NCBI GenBank assembly: GCA_017550525.1 | Contig: JAFZOU010000009.1 | Coordinates: 1 to 64,000, forward strand | DNA from: Bacteroidales bacterium | Lineage (GTDB): Bacteria; Bacteroidota; Bacteroidia; Bacteroidales; UBA932 | DNA: 64,000 bases | Direction: 5' to 3' | Shown here: positions 19,701-27,296 of the stretch, piece by piece | Numbering within the stretch: position 1 is the first letter of the stretch | Layout of the letters: the number at the start of each line of letters is the position of its first letter | Translations under genes and position numbers: made by a program | The notes under the pieces: generated by a model | Told to the model about the DNA's origin: nothing | The model's database searches: none | What the model saw: the letters and a program-made list of their open reading frames with translations, nothing else

Positions 19701-20847
19701 CCAGTGATATTGAGAAGTTGCTGCCGCTATTGTGACCCGCTGCATCGGAAAGATTATCGAAGCCGTCCACCGATACATCGGAGATGTTGATACCATATGT
19801 AAAATTCCTGTAAATGGGGAAATAGCCGCTTTCAAGAGCAAGGTCCAGACGGTAGTAGTGGATGGGTGTTGATGAATCCGGAGTGCCGCTATCGACATAA
19901 CGGGCCGCCATCAGGATGAAAGGAGGATTGTCGGTGGTGACTGCCCTCTCATATACATATATAGGTTCTCCCGGACCAACGGAGACACCAGGTGCGTTGA
20001 ATGCATCCACAGTTGTGGGGACATTGGTGTCGATATCCGGATTCGCAGGGAAGCCCAGATAGTTTTTCCCATCATAACTGTAGATGTAATTGGACAGTGT
20101 GAGGCTCGGATCTGTATAGCCGGGTACCCAGTCGCCGTGGTTGGTGCTATACATGGCAACTGCCCCACTGCGGGGCATGTTGCAGATGGTATAAGAAACA
20201 ATCTCGAAGTTGGCCGCATTTTCATTAACGGTAACGCTTGCGAAGTTGCGGATAAGTGTGAGGCCACTAAGGGCTGCAACAGTTTCGGGAGTGGGTATAT
20301 ATTCTCCGTCGGGGGTCTGTTCAGCGTTTCCGTCAGTTTCCACAACATTGATACCGGCGGGCATAATGATTCGCTGCCAATATGCACCGTTGCCGTCGGT
20401 AACCGTCATGTTCTGCATAATATCGTTCTCATATGCATTGAACGGCAGGGATGACGGACCGTTTGCAATGATATGGAGCACGCGTTCTTTGGAAGAAATG
20501 GGAAGACGGGCAAGGAAGTAGGCCGATGTCGCATTCTGCGATGCAAAGCCTCCGCTGAGGGGATTGCCCTGCGAATCGCAGGGGTACGCGCTTACATAGT
20601 CTTTCAAGTAACGGTCGGTACCGAAAACGGCAATATGGATGCTGCTAATTGCCGGCTGTACCCCCATTTCCATTCCAATCTCGGCCTTGGTATCGGCCTG
20701 AAGAACCAGAGGATTCTGGAAAGAGAGAACAACGGGAACGGTTGCGCCCTCATTTTCAAAATTGGCTGTGGATATCGGCTCCTCACGTGTACAGGACACG
20801 GAAGCAAGCACAAGAAAGACAGAAAATATAGCGTAAATCTTTTTCAT
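16798..20847 (-). CDS. Giant fimbria/adhesin-type lipoprotein with BACON-like repeats
   Basis: A 1,349-residue surface lipoprotein (Cys 19 in LASVSCTRE). The first about 450 residues resemble the fimbrillin/DUF4906 group (SIHIAVFGTDRYLKDYVSAY, later YFPIYRNFTYGINISDV). The rest is a chain of Ig/BACON-like beta domains of about 90 residues, each closing with a V-x-V-x-Q or I-T-Q-x-G strand. Two-domain units repeat in tandem with a period of 183 codons (compare SFATVLKAYV at about 18250 and SFATVLKVYV at about 17700). The C-terminus is a further beta domain ending YQYYSWE. It is the last gene of the fimbrial operon, six bases after its neighbour, and ends before the terminator at 16731. It probably acts as a long tip or stalk adhesin; the ligand is unknown. 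Confidence 0.78.
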   Translation of the reverse strand: MKKIYAIFSVFLVLASVSCTREEPISTANFENEGATVPVVLSFQNPLVLQADTKAEIGMEMGVQPAISSIHIAVFGTDRYLKDYVSAYPCDSQGNPLSGGFASQNATSAYFLARLPISSKERVLHIIANGPSSLPFNAYENDIMQNMTVTDGNGAYWQRIIMPAGINVVETDGNAEQTPDGEYIPTPETVAALSGLTLIRNFASVTVNENAANFEIVSYTICNMPRSGAVAMYSTNHGDWVPGYTDPSLTLSNYIYSYDGKNYLGFPANPDIDTNVPTTVDAFNAPGVSVGPGEPIYVYERAVTTDNPPFILMAARYVDSGTPDSSTPIHYYRLDLALESGYFPIYRNFTYGINISDVSVDGFDNLSDAAGHNSGSNFSISLDTRTLPDISNGIVRLYIEQPNFDWVYSTDTKSFWYKFLLNSASSGNLNGDVTVTEKDGGNALASFSVATSDGANDQRSVSYTLNEPNGTSTLSSTLQLVGTYTDGSDTYRLVRMVTIRVFNAKDIHPSLSPATVADEEGQLTTLSIPLPWDLQASMFPMEILIEDSAKALNPASNENMPVKTTGIENLDEPFKSLSGNNQSSYCFVRTLNWSEYQRLKNNAELSGSDDIILTCDFETTKAFSSSTVYVYNKYFATDASGVTTAQTTLYGDPDNNITPNRQNVSGTAATVKVKSTGDWVLNISMANGGVAAGASLSPSSGSSTTGQNVTVTLPENVTENAIRYKLTFTNTSSSLTRTAYITQEGIMMKLTSAITTVDNGANTVTVTVESGTSYVLEVIDPNGTVLSTSETYSATSGPTDRQVNIPQNMTNHERKFTVRARNLISTVWEDLIITQEAGVVRVNSANDEVRMTATTATVNVACSFATVLKAYVQGNDTPIYTADIAATTGRDETITGIPANTSGTSRHIIVNLCDTTTGDVLATKTLTQLGVPDIKLTTSNANIGNTTTSATINVDSEAAWTLTVDGTLSGASVSPASGSAGATNAVTLTVPVNNRLQPQTYTVTGDNGSHTGSVTVTQAAGTATLSVVDSNIWMSATSANVNVSSSFATVLKVYVPGTTDPVFTKNVAAAGVHGEALTVPVNNTGATRTIRVDLCNEDGVVVATGNISQAGTPAFSLTASAASVIGNATTTTLTLISELPCDLSVEGDGSPSISTPLGISGVVTSASGTTITLTMPVNYTTSDVTFTVKASRAGYADESVAITHRRAKVNNGSVTFDTGNGSTGQFMSSTSATSGNVTATFSAISEYASDNIWSSRDYTTLTNGTTLTINTASIPNRKALTGLSLTFSGTNYTSTSVAVQGTSATTTSTTGTSWTGEDTANETVFALSRNNRSLRVTGFTVSYQYYSWE

Positions 20848-20853
20848 ATCTCA

Positions 20854-23166
20854 TCAAAATGTGTCATTGAGGCCGGTCTTGTATCCAAGCCATCTGCTAT
20901 TAGTATAGGTGGAATGAGTGTCTCCCCAATACCAGGTATCGTAGACGCAGCGGACATAACTGGTATACGTATTTGATCCAACGGTATAACCAACAGAACC
21001 GGTATTAGCTGTAACTCCTGAAAGGTCTACGAATAAGTCGTTACCAGAGCCATCCTTTACATAAAGAAGTGCCCCTGCTGCCCAATATCCGTTTGTGGTG
21101 CTTGGGTTGAAAAGCGAAGGGATTTTACTGTCGGTATTCAACTTCTGCAGGAAAAGAATCTCTGCTTCTGTGGGGATGCGCCAGCGGCCGGCCGGATAGC
21201 CATACTCCTGATAGGCGGCGCATCTCTTCTTTGCTCCCTCGTAAGTCACAGGAAGAGTTTTTCCGTAAGAGGAGGCAGAGATGAATTTGGGCGAAATTAC
21301 GTTCTGAGTATTTTCTGCCGCAGGACGGTATTGGGTCAGTGGATCACCTGCATCACCCCCGTTCAAAACGGAACTGTATTCATCGGTGGCGGGGCCGCGG
21401 GGATCTCCAAGCACAGTGGGAAATTCCACGCCGTTTGCCAAAGGCGTGAATTTAAGAATAGTGGTGGTAACAGAATAGATGTTAGGGTTCTGATTATTGG
21501 CATTCAGATCTACAGGTGTACCTACAGCCGTATTATTAGGGCTTATAGAGCCTAAAAAATGAGGTTGATAAGTAGATGTAATGTTTCCGGTAGTAGATTG
21601 ACCGGAATTGTCCCAAACATTTATTCTGCTAGTTGTGGTTGATCTTCCATTAATATACACGTTGGGCTTGCTGTCGTCGTCGTTTACCGTATTGATATTT
21701 GTAATATACAGCGGCGGATACTGCGTAACCTTCAAGGTTTTGTCATACTGTCCAATGTTATCATTTGAAAGTTGCAGGACTATGGTATATGTGTAAGGCG
21801 ACACGTCATAGGTTGTTCCTGTGAAATCGTAGTCCAGCGTATGGCTGATATGGATATAATCGCCCTCGGCGGCTTTGGCAACGTCTGTGCCCGGATCCAA
21901 GGTCATGTGTGCGCCGGAACTGTAATCCTCATAATCCAGTTGTTTGCTGCGGATGGAAACGGCGCCGCTGGCAAAATACGGGATATCCAGGGTGTTGCCG
22001 TAGAACTTGATATCCATAGGATCAGGTACGTTCACATCCAGGTAGTAACCGGGAGACATGGAGGAGGTAATACCGCTTCCTGTTCTCCAGTCCAGGACCT
22101 GATATCCGCAGGGAACGTTCACGGCCTCATCATCCACATCGCCGCCCAACTGGGTAACGTCCAGAACGAGGTGATACCAGTTATTGCTCTCAAAGGCGTT
22201 GGTGGGAAGCATTACCTTATAATAAAACTCCTTCTGCGATTCCTGCACTATTCCGGAAGTGGTACGGGAAAGCTTCCAGGGCACAATTAGCTTGAGGTAA
22301 GGCTCGGCGGCCGAACCATATGTCCAGCTTTCCGGATAGGTATAGAACGATGCGCTGGAAAAAGCGGTGGAGAAATCGGTCTTTCCAGGTATGGTTGTGT
22401 TGTCGATGTTGGGGAAATAATCGAAGTACGAATGATTGGTGTCGATGCCTCCCACGAGGGCTTCCGTTGTGCCGTTGCAAAGATACACTCGGATATTGCT
22501 GCCTTCGGTGAGCGGAGTCCAGATTTCAGTGACGTGGCCTTTGTCATGATGGACCTCATCCTTAAGGTAAAAGTCCATTGTAACCTTGGCGGAGATGCGC
22601 TTAAGATCCACGGAAGCGTTACCTACCAGATTCTGGCCAGGAACAACGGCTACATGGATATTCTCTGCAATGCCTGTCATAACAAGGCAGAGGTCTTTGT
22701 CTGCGGCAGGCATGATGTTGCCGCCGGCTTCGGCAGTGAATGTACGGTGGGAAGACTCTTTCAGAGCAAGCAAATTGAGCTGACTCATAGTAGCCTCCAC
22801 ACCGCTGATAATGAAATCGCTTTCCGGGCCGGGATAGTTTGCAATAGAGAATACTTTATAGGTATCGTCCAAGATAACCGCTGCCTGGATAAAGCAGGTG
22901 AAGTTGGATTCAATCTCGGGTGAGAAACGCCAGTGATGCTTATATTCCGGATCGACGCCGTTGAACAGGAAAACATCCAGCGTTTTGATAAGGTTTTCGT
23001 TGCCCACGCCGGGCTTGTCCGCCTTGGTGCTGATATCTCCGCAGGTAAAAGTGAGGCGGATTCCGCTTTCACTTGAAACTGCCTGCCCGGGCTCCGGTAC
23101 ACGCTGGCACGCGGCGATTGAAAGAAGCGCTGCAAAAACTGCTGTTATGATGATTGACTTTTTCAT
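20854..23166 (-). CDS. Fimbrial minor-subunit/tip-like lipoprotein
   Basis: A 770-residue lipoprotein (Cys 20) related to the Mfa/FimA-associated minor subunits. The N-terminal region has the fimbrillin-type pattern IRLTFTCGDISTKAD, IKTLDVFLFNG and YKVFSIANYPG. The central region carries NWYHLVLDVTQLGGD, followed by beta-rich sequence. The C-terminus (about 640-770) is a separate module with GYPAGRWRIPTEAEILFLQKL, GYWAAG and YVRCVYDTWYWGD, typical of DUF1566/FISUMP-like tip domains of Bacteroidales fimbriae. Four-gene neighbourhood and six-base spacing on both sides place it in the fimbrial operon. The exact position in the fimbria is inferred. Confidence 0.75.
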   Translation of the reverse strand: MKKSIIITAVFAALLSIAACQRVPEPGQAVSSESGIRLTFTCGDISTKADKPGVGNENLIKTLDVFLFNGVDPEYKHHWRFSPEIESNFTCFIQAAVILDDTYKVFSIANYPGPESDFIISGVEATMSQLNLLALKESSHRTFTAEAGGNIMPAADKDLCLVMTGIAENIHVAVVPGQNLVGNASVDLKRISAKVTMDFYLKDEVHHDKGHVTEIWTPLTEGSNIRVYLCNGTTEALVGGIDTNHSYFDYFPNIDNTTIPGKTDFSTAFSSASFYTYPESWTYGSAAEPYLKLIVPWKLSRTTSGIVQESQKEFYYKVMLPTNAFESNNWYHLVLDVTQLGGDVDDEAVNVPCGYQVLDWRTGSGITSSMSPGYYLDVNVPDPMDIKFYGNTLDIPYFASGAVSIRSKQLDYEDYSSGAHMTLDPGTDVAKAAEGDYIHISHTLDYDFTGTTYDVSPYTYTIVLQLSNDNIGQYDKTLKVTQYPPLYITNINTVNDDDSKPNVYINGRSTTTSRINVWDNSGQSTTGNITSTYQPHFLGSISPNNTAVGTPVDLNANNQNPNIYSVTTTILKFTPLANGVEFPTVLGDPRGPATDEYSSVLNGGDAGDPLTQYRPAAENTQNVISPKFISASSYGKTLPVTYEGAKKRCAAYQEYGYPAGRWRIPTEAEILFLQKLNTDSKIPSLFNPSTTNGYWAAGALLYVKDGSGNDLFVDLSGVTANTGSVGYTVGSNTYTSYVRCVYDTWYWGDTHSTYTNSRWLGYKTGLNDTF

Positions 23167-23172
23167 ATCACA

Positions 23173-24642
23173 CTACATGCTGGGGATTATAATTGTATAG
23201 GCACCGTCTCTCTGGAGTTCGGAGTCCAGGGAGAATTCACGGCCGCCGGAAGCCTGTACAGAGAAACTGAGGTCTGCCGTTATGGAGGGCTGGCCAGCTG
23301 CCGGACGGTCTTCGTCACGGGCGGTAATGAAGAAGTCGATGGTGACGCCGGGATGGATATCGCCGGAGTTAGTTCCGATGGTGCCGGTACTTGTGTCAAC
23401 AATGCCGCTTCCGAAATCGTGTGCAAATGAGTATTTAGTCACGTTCTGCGACAGGTTGATGTGGTATGTGCACCGGGTGGGCGAGAATATCTTAAACATT
23501 CCGTGGATGGGCATAAGCCTTCCCTGAGTATCTGTCTTAAAGGTGATATTGCGGCCACTGATAGTGCAGGTGGAGGAATCCCAACCTATCCAGCTTGCCA
23601 TGGCTGACTGATCCTCAGCTCCTGCCGAAAGTTCCGTATAGTTCCAGGGAAGGACGGATTCTTCTACTTTGAAGATACCGCCCATATATGTAACGGTATA
23701 GGAATACGTGTGGCCGCCCTTCCAGTTTGTACCCTTGGGGAAAGAGAGGTGAGAATGACGGATAAGGGGATCACCGGTGATGGGATCCGTTTCTCCGGAA
23801 ATCTGATAGACAACTTCAATGACATTGTGGAGTTCGGTTTCCGTCGCAGGCCAGAAATAGTAGAAATCCTTGGTGGTGGACTGCTGCTGTGAGAGGACAT
23901 CCACGGGAGTTGCCCCCTTACCGTAACTCATACCGCCGAAATCTGTCCTTGCGGAAAAAGCACCGTCATGTACGGCATTGTTGAAGGCGACATCGGCCGT
24001 TCCGTCATCGTTGAAAGTGATTACGGTTTCCTTGCTGTTGAGGAAGCTGTCGTTCAGATACACTCCGTGAAGGAAGATTGGCTGTTCACCGTCCGGGGTC
24101 TGGTTGGATATCTGGAAGGACATTGCAACCTGGGCAAAGAGGTGGTTGAACACCAGGGGAACATCGGAGTAGTCGTTGCCGGAAGTGTTGCGGCTCACGG
24201 GGTTTGAGTACATAAAGTCGTACTGCTGGGTGGATGTGGTCAGAGCCTTTGCCGGAATGGTGAGCGTATTGCCGCTGGCATTAAGGCCGGTGCCGAAAAA
24301 GGCCGAAGTGCTGTAGTTTTCGTTGTGCTCCAGCCAGCTGAAGAACAGGTGGTTTCCGCCTGTCCATTCATAATTAGCCGTGGTACCATAGACCCACTGG
24401 GACTCGGTTGCATTCCACCTGAGGGTATTGTTGATGTGGTACTGGGAGTTGTTGTGCCAGTCGCGGACCTGGAAAACGCTGGTGGTGTTCACGGCGTCGG
24501 TAGCCTTTGTTTGAAGGGGAGCGGCAAAACGGATTCCCTCTTTCACTGCCGTTCTGGGAGCATTCTCAATGCGGCTGCAGGCGGGAACTGCCAGAAGGGC
24601 CATCAGGGCCGGAATAAGTATTGTATTGAGCTTATTTGTCAT
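23173..24642 (-). CDS. Fimbrillin family lipoprotein (Mfa-like)
   Basis: A 489-residue lipoprotein (Cys 22 in VPACSR). The pattern GIRFAAPLQTKATDA, VFQVRDWHNNSQY, TLRWNATESQWVY, LFFSWLEHNE and DVPLVFNHLFAQVAMSFQI is characteristic of the Mfa-like/fimbrillin family that makes type V (Bacteroidia) pili. Precursors are lipoproteins that are proteolytically matured at the surface and polymerise by donor-strand exchange. It lies 19 bases after the upstream fimbrillin gene and six before the tip-like gene. Which of the two fimbrillins is the main shaft subunit cannot be told from sequence. Confidence 0.82.
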   Translation of the reverse strand: MTNKLNTILIPALMALLAVPACSRIENAPRTAVKEGIRFAAPLQTKATDAVNTTSVFQVRDWHNNSQYHINNTLRWNATESQWVYGTTANYEWTGGNHLFFSWLEHNENYSTSAFFGTGLNASGNTLTIPAKALTTSTQQYDFMYSNPVSRNTSGNDYSDVPLVFNHLFAQVAMSFQISNQTPDGEQPIFLHGVYLNDSFLNSKETVITFNDDGTADVAFNNAVHDGAFSARTDFGGMSYGKGATPVDVLSQQQSTTKDFYYFWPATETELHNVIEVVYQISGETDPITGDPLIRHSHLSFPKGTNWKGGHTYSYTVTYMGGIFKVEESVLPWNYTELSAGAEDQSAMASWIGWDSSTCTISGRNITFKTDTQGRLMPIHGMFKIFSPTRCTYHINLSQNVTKYSFAHDFGSGIVDTSTGTIGTNSGDIHPGVTIDFFITARDEDRPAAGQPSITADLSFSVQASGGREFSLDSELQRDGAYTIIIPSM

Positions 24643-24661
24643 CTTTGTCTTCTCCTATCTG

Positions 24662-25729
24662 TTATTCTACGCCGATTTCAATGTCCGGATGTACAATCCA
24701 CTGTTCCTTGCGGGGATAATCGAAATTGATATACCAGACGGCTCCGGGAACTGCAAGTCCTGAAATCTGAATCTTTGCAGCTGCGGGGAAAGTGATCCAG
24801 TTACCGTTCTGCTTGAGGCGAAGGGATTTGCTGGTGCCATCGCTCAGATTGAAGGTGATCTTTAGTCCTGTGATCTCCAAAGGCAGGGCGAACACCTTGA
24901 AATTCAAGGACGCTGTGGTGGAAATAATGGGATTGTAGGGAGCATCTTTGTCGTCGTGGAAGACAACTCCTATGGTATTGCTCAGGGTGCCGGTGCCGGT
25001 GTATGTTAAAGACATATTGCTGCTGGCATCGAAAGTGGCCGTTGAAACACCTGCTAGGGGCACATAATTGGCGGTTTCGGTCTCATAGGTGCTGGTTTCC
25101 ATCTGGAAACTTGTGATGGTGGTGTTGTCGTTGGCGCCAACTGTGAACTCGAAGGCGGTAAATGCAGGATAGAAATCCAGGTTGATGCCATTCTCTTCCT
25201 GAGGACTCTGAAGGCCTGCTACCATGAAGGCATCCGACATGTCGGCCCTGAAAATGGAAACATTGTTGGCCCTGTTGCTGTATCTTACGATCTGGGAAGA
25301 AGGTATGGTTGCCGACATCCTGTGGTTGCCAACCGTAACCTTGGAGGCGGGATAAGCGGCCCAGAAGTCATGGGTTCCAGTGCCCCAGGTGAGACCGTTC
25401 TCCGTGCCATAGGGCTCCAGATCCGTCTTGCTGTTCACTCCTACCACGGAGATAGTGTTCACTGAATACTCCTGGGAGACCATGCTTACATCATTGTTCT
25501 TCATGGCAAGAACTATTCTGTCTCCATCCACCCAGTCTATGCGCTCGTAGACCTTGCTGGAAGCGTTGTAGGTTTCTCCGCTGTATGCTGTCTTGGTGAC
25601 AGGGGCCTCAGGGCGCGTACTGGCACGGAAACGGATTCTCTTGCCAGATAAATCTTTAGTGCAACCGGCAAGCCCAAGAAGACATACTGCCGCAGCTGCG
25701 ATGCTGATGATTACTCTGCTTTTTCTCAT
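24662..25729 (-). CDS. Fimbrillin family lipoprotein
   Basis: A 355-residue lipoprotein (Cys 23 in LAGCTKD) with the fimbrillin-like layout IRFRASTRPEAPVTKTAY, RIDWVDGDRIVLAMKN, HDFWAAYPAS, IVRYSNRANNVSIF and a later LDFYPAFTAFEFTV strand. The C-terminal part ends with KSLRLKQNGNWITFPAAAKI, as in other Bacteroidales fimbrillins. It is the first full-size structural gene of the operon, 15 bases after the small leading ORF. It is the best candidate for a shaft or anchor subunit; which of the two is inference. Confidence 0.8.
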   Translation of the reverse strand: MRKSRVIISIAAAAVCLLGLAGCTKDLSGKRIRFRASTRPEAPVTKTAYSGETYNASSKVYERIDWVDGDRIVLAMKNNDVSMVSQEYSVNTISVVGVNSKTDLEPYGTENGLTWGTGTHDFWAAYPASKVTVGNHRMSATIPSSQIVRYSNRANNVSIFRADMSDAFMVAGLQSPQEENGINLDFYPAFTAFEFTVGANDNTTITSFQMETSTYETETANYVPLAGVSTATFDASSNMSLTYTGTGTLSNTIGVVFHDDKDAPYNPIISTTASLNFKVFALPLEITGLKITFNLSDGTSKSLRLKQNGNWITFPAAAKIQISGLAVPGAVWYINFDYPRKEQWIVHPDIEIGVE

Positions 25730-25744
25730 GACGCTTCCTGGCTA

Positions 25745-25927
25745 TTATGGTCTGTCCCACTCCTGGTTGAAGGAGGTATCTGAAAAATCCATGGTAACAA
25801 TTTCCTGTCCCGTAGTTTTTACTTCGGAACTCTTCTGCACCGTGGATGCGGCAAGAATTTCGGTTTCCAGTTCTACGGAAACCGTTCTGATTATGGCTGG
25901 AGCAATGTATCTTTTACAAGGTTCCAT
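25745..25927 (-). CDS. Small leading protein of the fimbrial operon
   Basis: A 60-residue protein from ATG 25927 (a GTG two codons upstream is also open). The sequence begins with a basic segment and a YIAPAIIRTVSVELETEILAA region and ends FNQEWDRP. It has no signal peptide. The pattern Y-I-x-P, then alternating hydrophobics, E-x-x-x-L-A-A-S and a C-terminal Trp looks like a widespread class of short Bacteroidales proteins often annotated as hypothetical at the head of surface-protein operons. It sits 15 bases before the first fimbrillin gene and directly after the promoter, which supports it as real. Function unknown; it could be a regulator, chaperone or leader peptide. Confidence 0.65.
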   Translation of the reverse strand: MEPCKRYIAPAIIRTVSVELETEILAASTVQKSSEVKTTGQEIVTMDFSDTSFNQEWDRP

Positions 25928-25996
25928 ATACACTAACTTTAACTAAAATCATCTATTAATAATCCCGCGAAGATTCTTGAAGGGCCTTTTCTGCGG

Positions 25997-26014
25997 AGTT
26001 ACATATATGTAACT
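25997..26014. promoter_or_regulatory. 18-bp perfect palindrome at the fimbrial operon start site
   Basis: AGTTACATATATGTAACT is a perfect palindrome lying three bases downstream (minus strand) of a TATTTTTG promoter element and about 70 bases before the small leading gene. Its position over the predicted transcription start suits an operator for a dimeric repressor, or a cruciform/RNA hairpin at the mRNA 5' end. Confidence 0.6.
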
Positions 26015-26016
26015 TG

Positions 26017-26024
26017 CAAAAATA
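26017..26024 (-). promoter_or_regulatory. -7 promoter element of the fimbrial operon
   Basis: Minus-strand TATTTTTG matches TAnnTTTG, with a TTG 21 bases upstream that lies inside the terminator hairpin at 26028-26052. Terminator of the regulator gene and promoter of the fimbrial operon therefore overlap. Confidence 0.5.
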
Positions 26025-26027
26025 AAA

Positions 26028-26052
26028 AAACCTTGACAAAGAATCAAGGTTT
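26028..26052 (-). terminator. Intrinsic terminator after the AraC-type regulator
   Basis: Arms AAACCTTGA and TCAAGGTTT (9 bp, perfect) around a 7-base loop, followed on the minus strand by a T-rich run. It separates the regulator gene from the fimbrial operon. Confidence 0.8.
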
Positions 26053-26078
26053 AAAAAAGCCCGGGTTGCGTTTTTGCA

Positions 26079-26109
26079 AATTCTGAAACTATATTTGTGA
26101 ATTCTGAAA
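26079..26109. repeat. Pair of direct repeats AATTCTGAAA
   Basis: Two identical 10-base copies at 26079-26088 and 26100-26109, start-to-start 21 bases, i.e. two DNA helical turns. They lie just after the regulator stop codon and upstream of the fimbrial promoter. The spacing suits binding of an AraC-type protein to one DNA face; no binding is shown by the sequence itself. Confidence 0.4.
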
Positions 26110-26126
26110 GGAAAGGAGAGGAATAG

Positions 26127-27224
26127 TTACTCCTTTGCGTCAATCATCCACGCCGTGACAGTCTTTCCCATCTTCTGTTTGAAAGCTGCGCTGAAGGTGC
26201 TATAACTATGGAATCCACTTTCGGCGGAGAGCTGATTTGCCGTAAAGACGCGGTGGCCGGCAACAGCCTGGTTATACAGGTGGATGAAGTGTTCTACGCG
26301 CAGGCCGTTGATGTAGGCATTATAGGTGAGCCCCTGCCGGGAGAAGTATTGGCTCAGGTAGTAACGGTTTGTGCCGATGGCCTGGGCTAGCTGGGCAAGG
26401 GTTAGGTCATACTGCAGGAAGAGTAGCGTGTCTTCGCAGTACTTTTTCAGCTGCGTGCCTATTGTGTCGGGAACGGCGGAGTCTGACGAAGGAGTCTCCT
26501 TGTCATCTTTCGAAGGTTCCTCCGCTACTGTGTCGCTGCTGTCCAGACTCCGAAGCGTTTCCACGCGCCACATCATCAGTCCCACAACTAAGATGTTGAC
26601 GGCCTGAATAGCATAAAGGAAAACTTTGTTGCTATCGGTATAGCCATAAAACAACAGAGTCAGCAGGAGAACGGCCAGCACCAGGATGCTTTGCCAGAAC
26701 TCCTTATGCTCAAGGTCGGCAAAATTGTCCCTGAGCCAGCGCCCATAGTTACGGATGGCAAATACCATATTCACCGTAATCAGGACGACCAGAAGAATTA
26801 CATAAATGCGTGCCGGGCGTAACAGGCCGATGTCTTCACGGACTATGCCAATGACCGACCATACGATAACCGGGACCAATAAAACCAGAACTGGCCATAT
26901 ATGCCGTTCCCGGTCTTGTAACATGGCCAGCATAATACCTACCACCGAAATGATTATAAACAGTACATCCAGAAGGCAGTCGGTTATATATGTAGCGGCA
27001 GAAGGGTGCAAAGCGAAATATATCCAATACAGATGGCCAAGGGCTAAAGTGGCCAGGAAGAAAGCAGTCCATCGGCGCAGCCGTACGGGAGGTTCTATGC
27101 CGCTGACAAATGCATTGCCTTTGCGCAGCAATACATATAGTGCTGCCACCAGTTCTAATGCCAGTACACCTCCATAGAGAAGGATGAAGAATATGTCCTG
27201 GGTTATAGACGATACTTCCATCAT
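26127..27224 (-). CDS. Membrane-bound AraC-family transcription regulator
   Basis: A 365-residue protein with about seven predicted membrane helices in the first 225 residues (for example IFFILLYGGVLALELVAAL, FIIISVVGIMLAML and FLYAIQAVNILVVGLMMW), a polar linker rich in Ser/Asp/Lys, and a C-terminal AraC-type double HTH (about 255-365) with DLTLAQLAQAIGTNRYYLSQ and QLSAESGFHSYSTFSAAF. It binds DNA from the membrane and presumably senses a signal through its helices. It lies immediately upstream of the fimbrial operon on the same strand, which makes that operon the likely target. Two adjacent ATGs (27224 and 27221) are possible starts. Confidence 0.82.
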   Translation of the reverse strand: MMEVSSITQDIFFILLYGGVLALELVAALYVLLRKGNAFVSGIEPPVRLRRWTAFFLATLALGHLYWIYFALHPSAATYITDCLLDVLFIIISVVGIMLAMLQDRERHIWPVLVLLVPVIVWSVIGIVREDIGLLRPARIYVILLVVLITVNMVFAIRNYGRWLRDNFADLEHKEFWQSILVLAVLLLTLLFYGYTDSNKVFLYAIQAVNILVVGLMMWRVETLRSLDSSDTVAEEPSKDDKETPSSDSAVPDTIGTQLKKYCEDTLLFLQYDLTLAQLAQAIGTNRYYLSQYFSRQGLTYNAYINGLRVEHFIHLYNQAVAGHRVFTANQLSAESGFHSYSTFSAAFKQKMGKTVTAWMIDAKE

Positions 27225-27252
27225 AAGGCCAATGGGTTACATACCGGATAGA

Positions 27253-27260
27253 CAAATATA
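27253..27260 (-). promoter_or_regulatory. -7 promoter element of the AraC-type regulator
   Basis: Minus-strand TATATTTG, matching TAnnTTTG, 28 bases before the ATG at 27224; the -33 position is T-rich but has no TTG. The 72-base gap to the capsule operon holds no convincing terminator, so read-through from that operon is possible. Confidence 0.5.
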
Positions 27261-27296
27261 GTCATTTATTTTGAAAAAAAGGCGCTTAAACCGCAT

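Noticed and set aside
26091..26098. Plus-strand TATATTTG as a promoter
   Set aside because: No plus-strand gene follows before the groES-like orientation changes; all genes to 50 kb are on the minus strand. It may be chance in AT-rich sequence or drive an antisense RNA, which cannot be supported.
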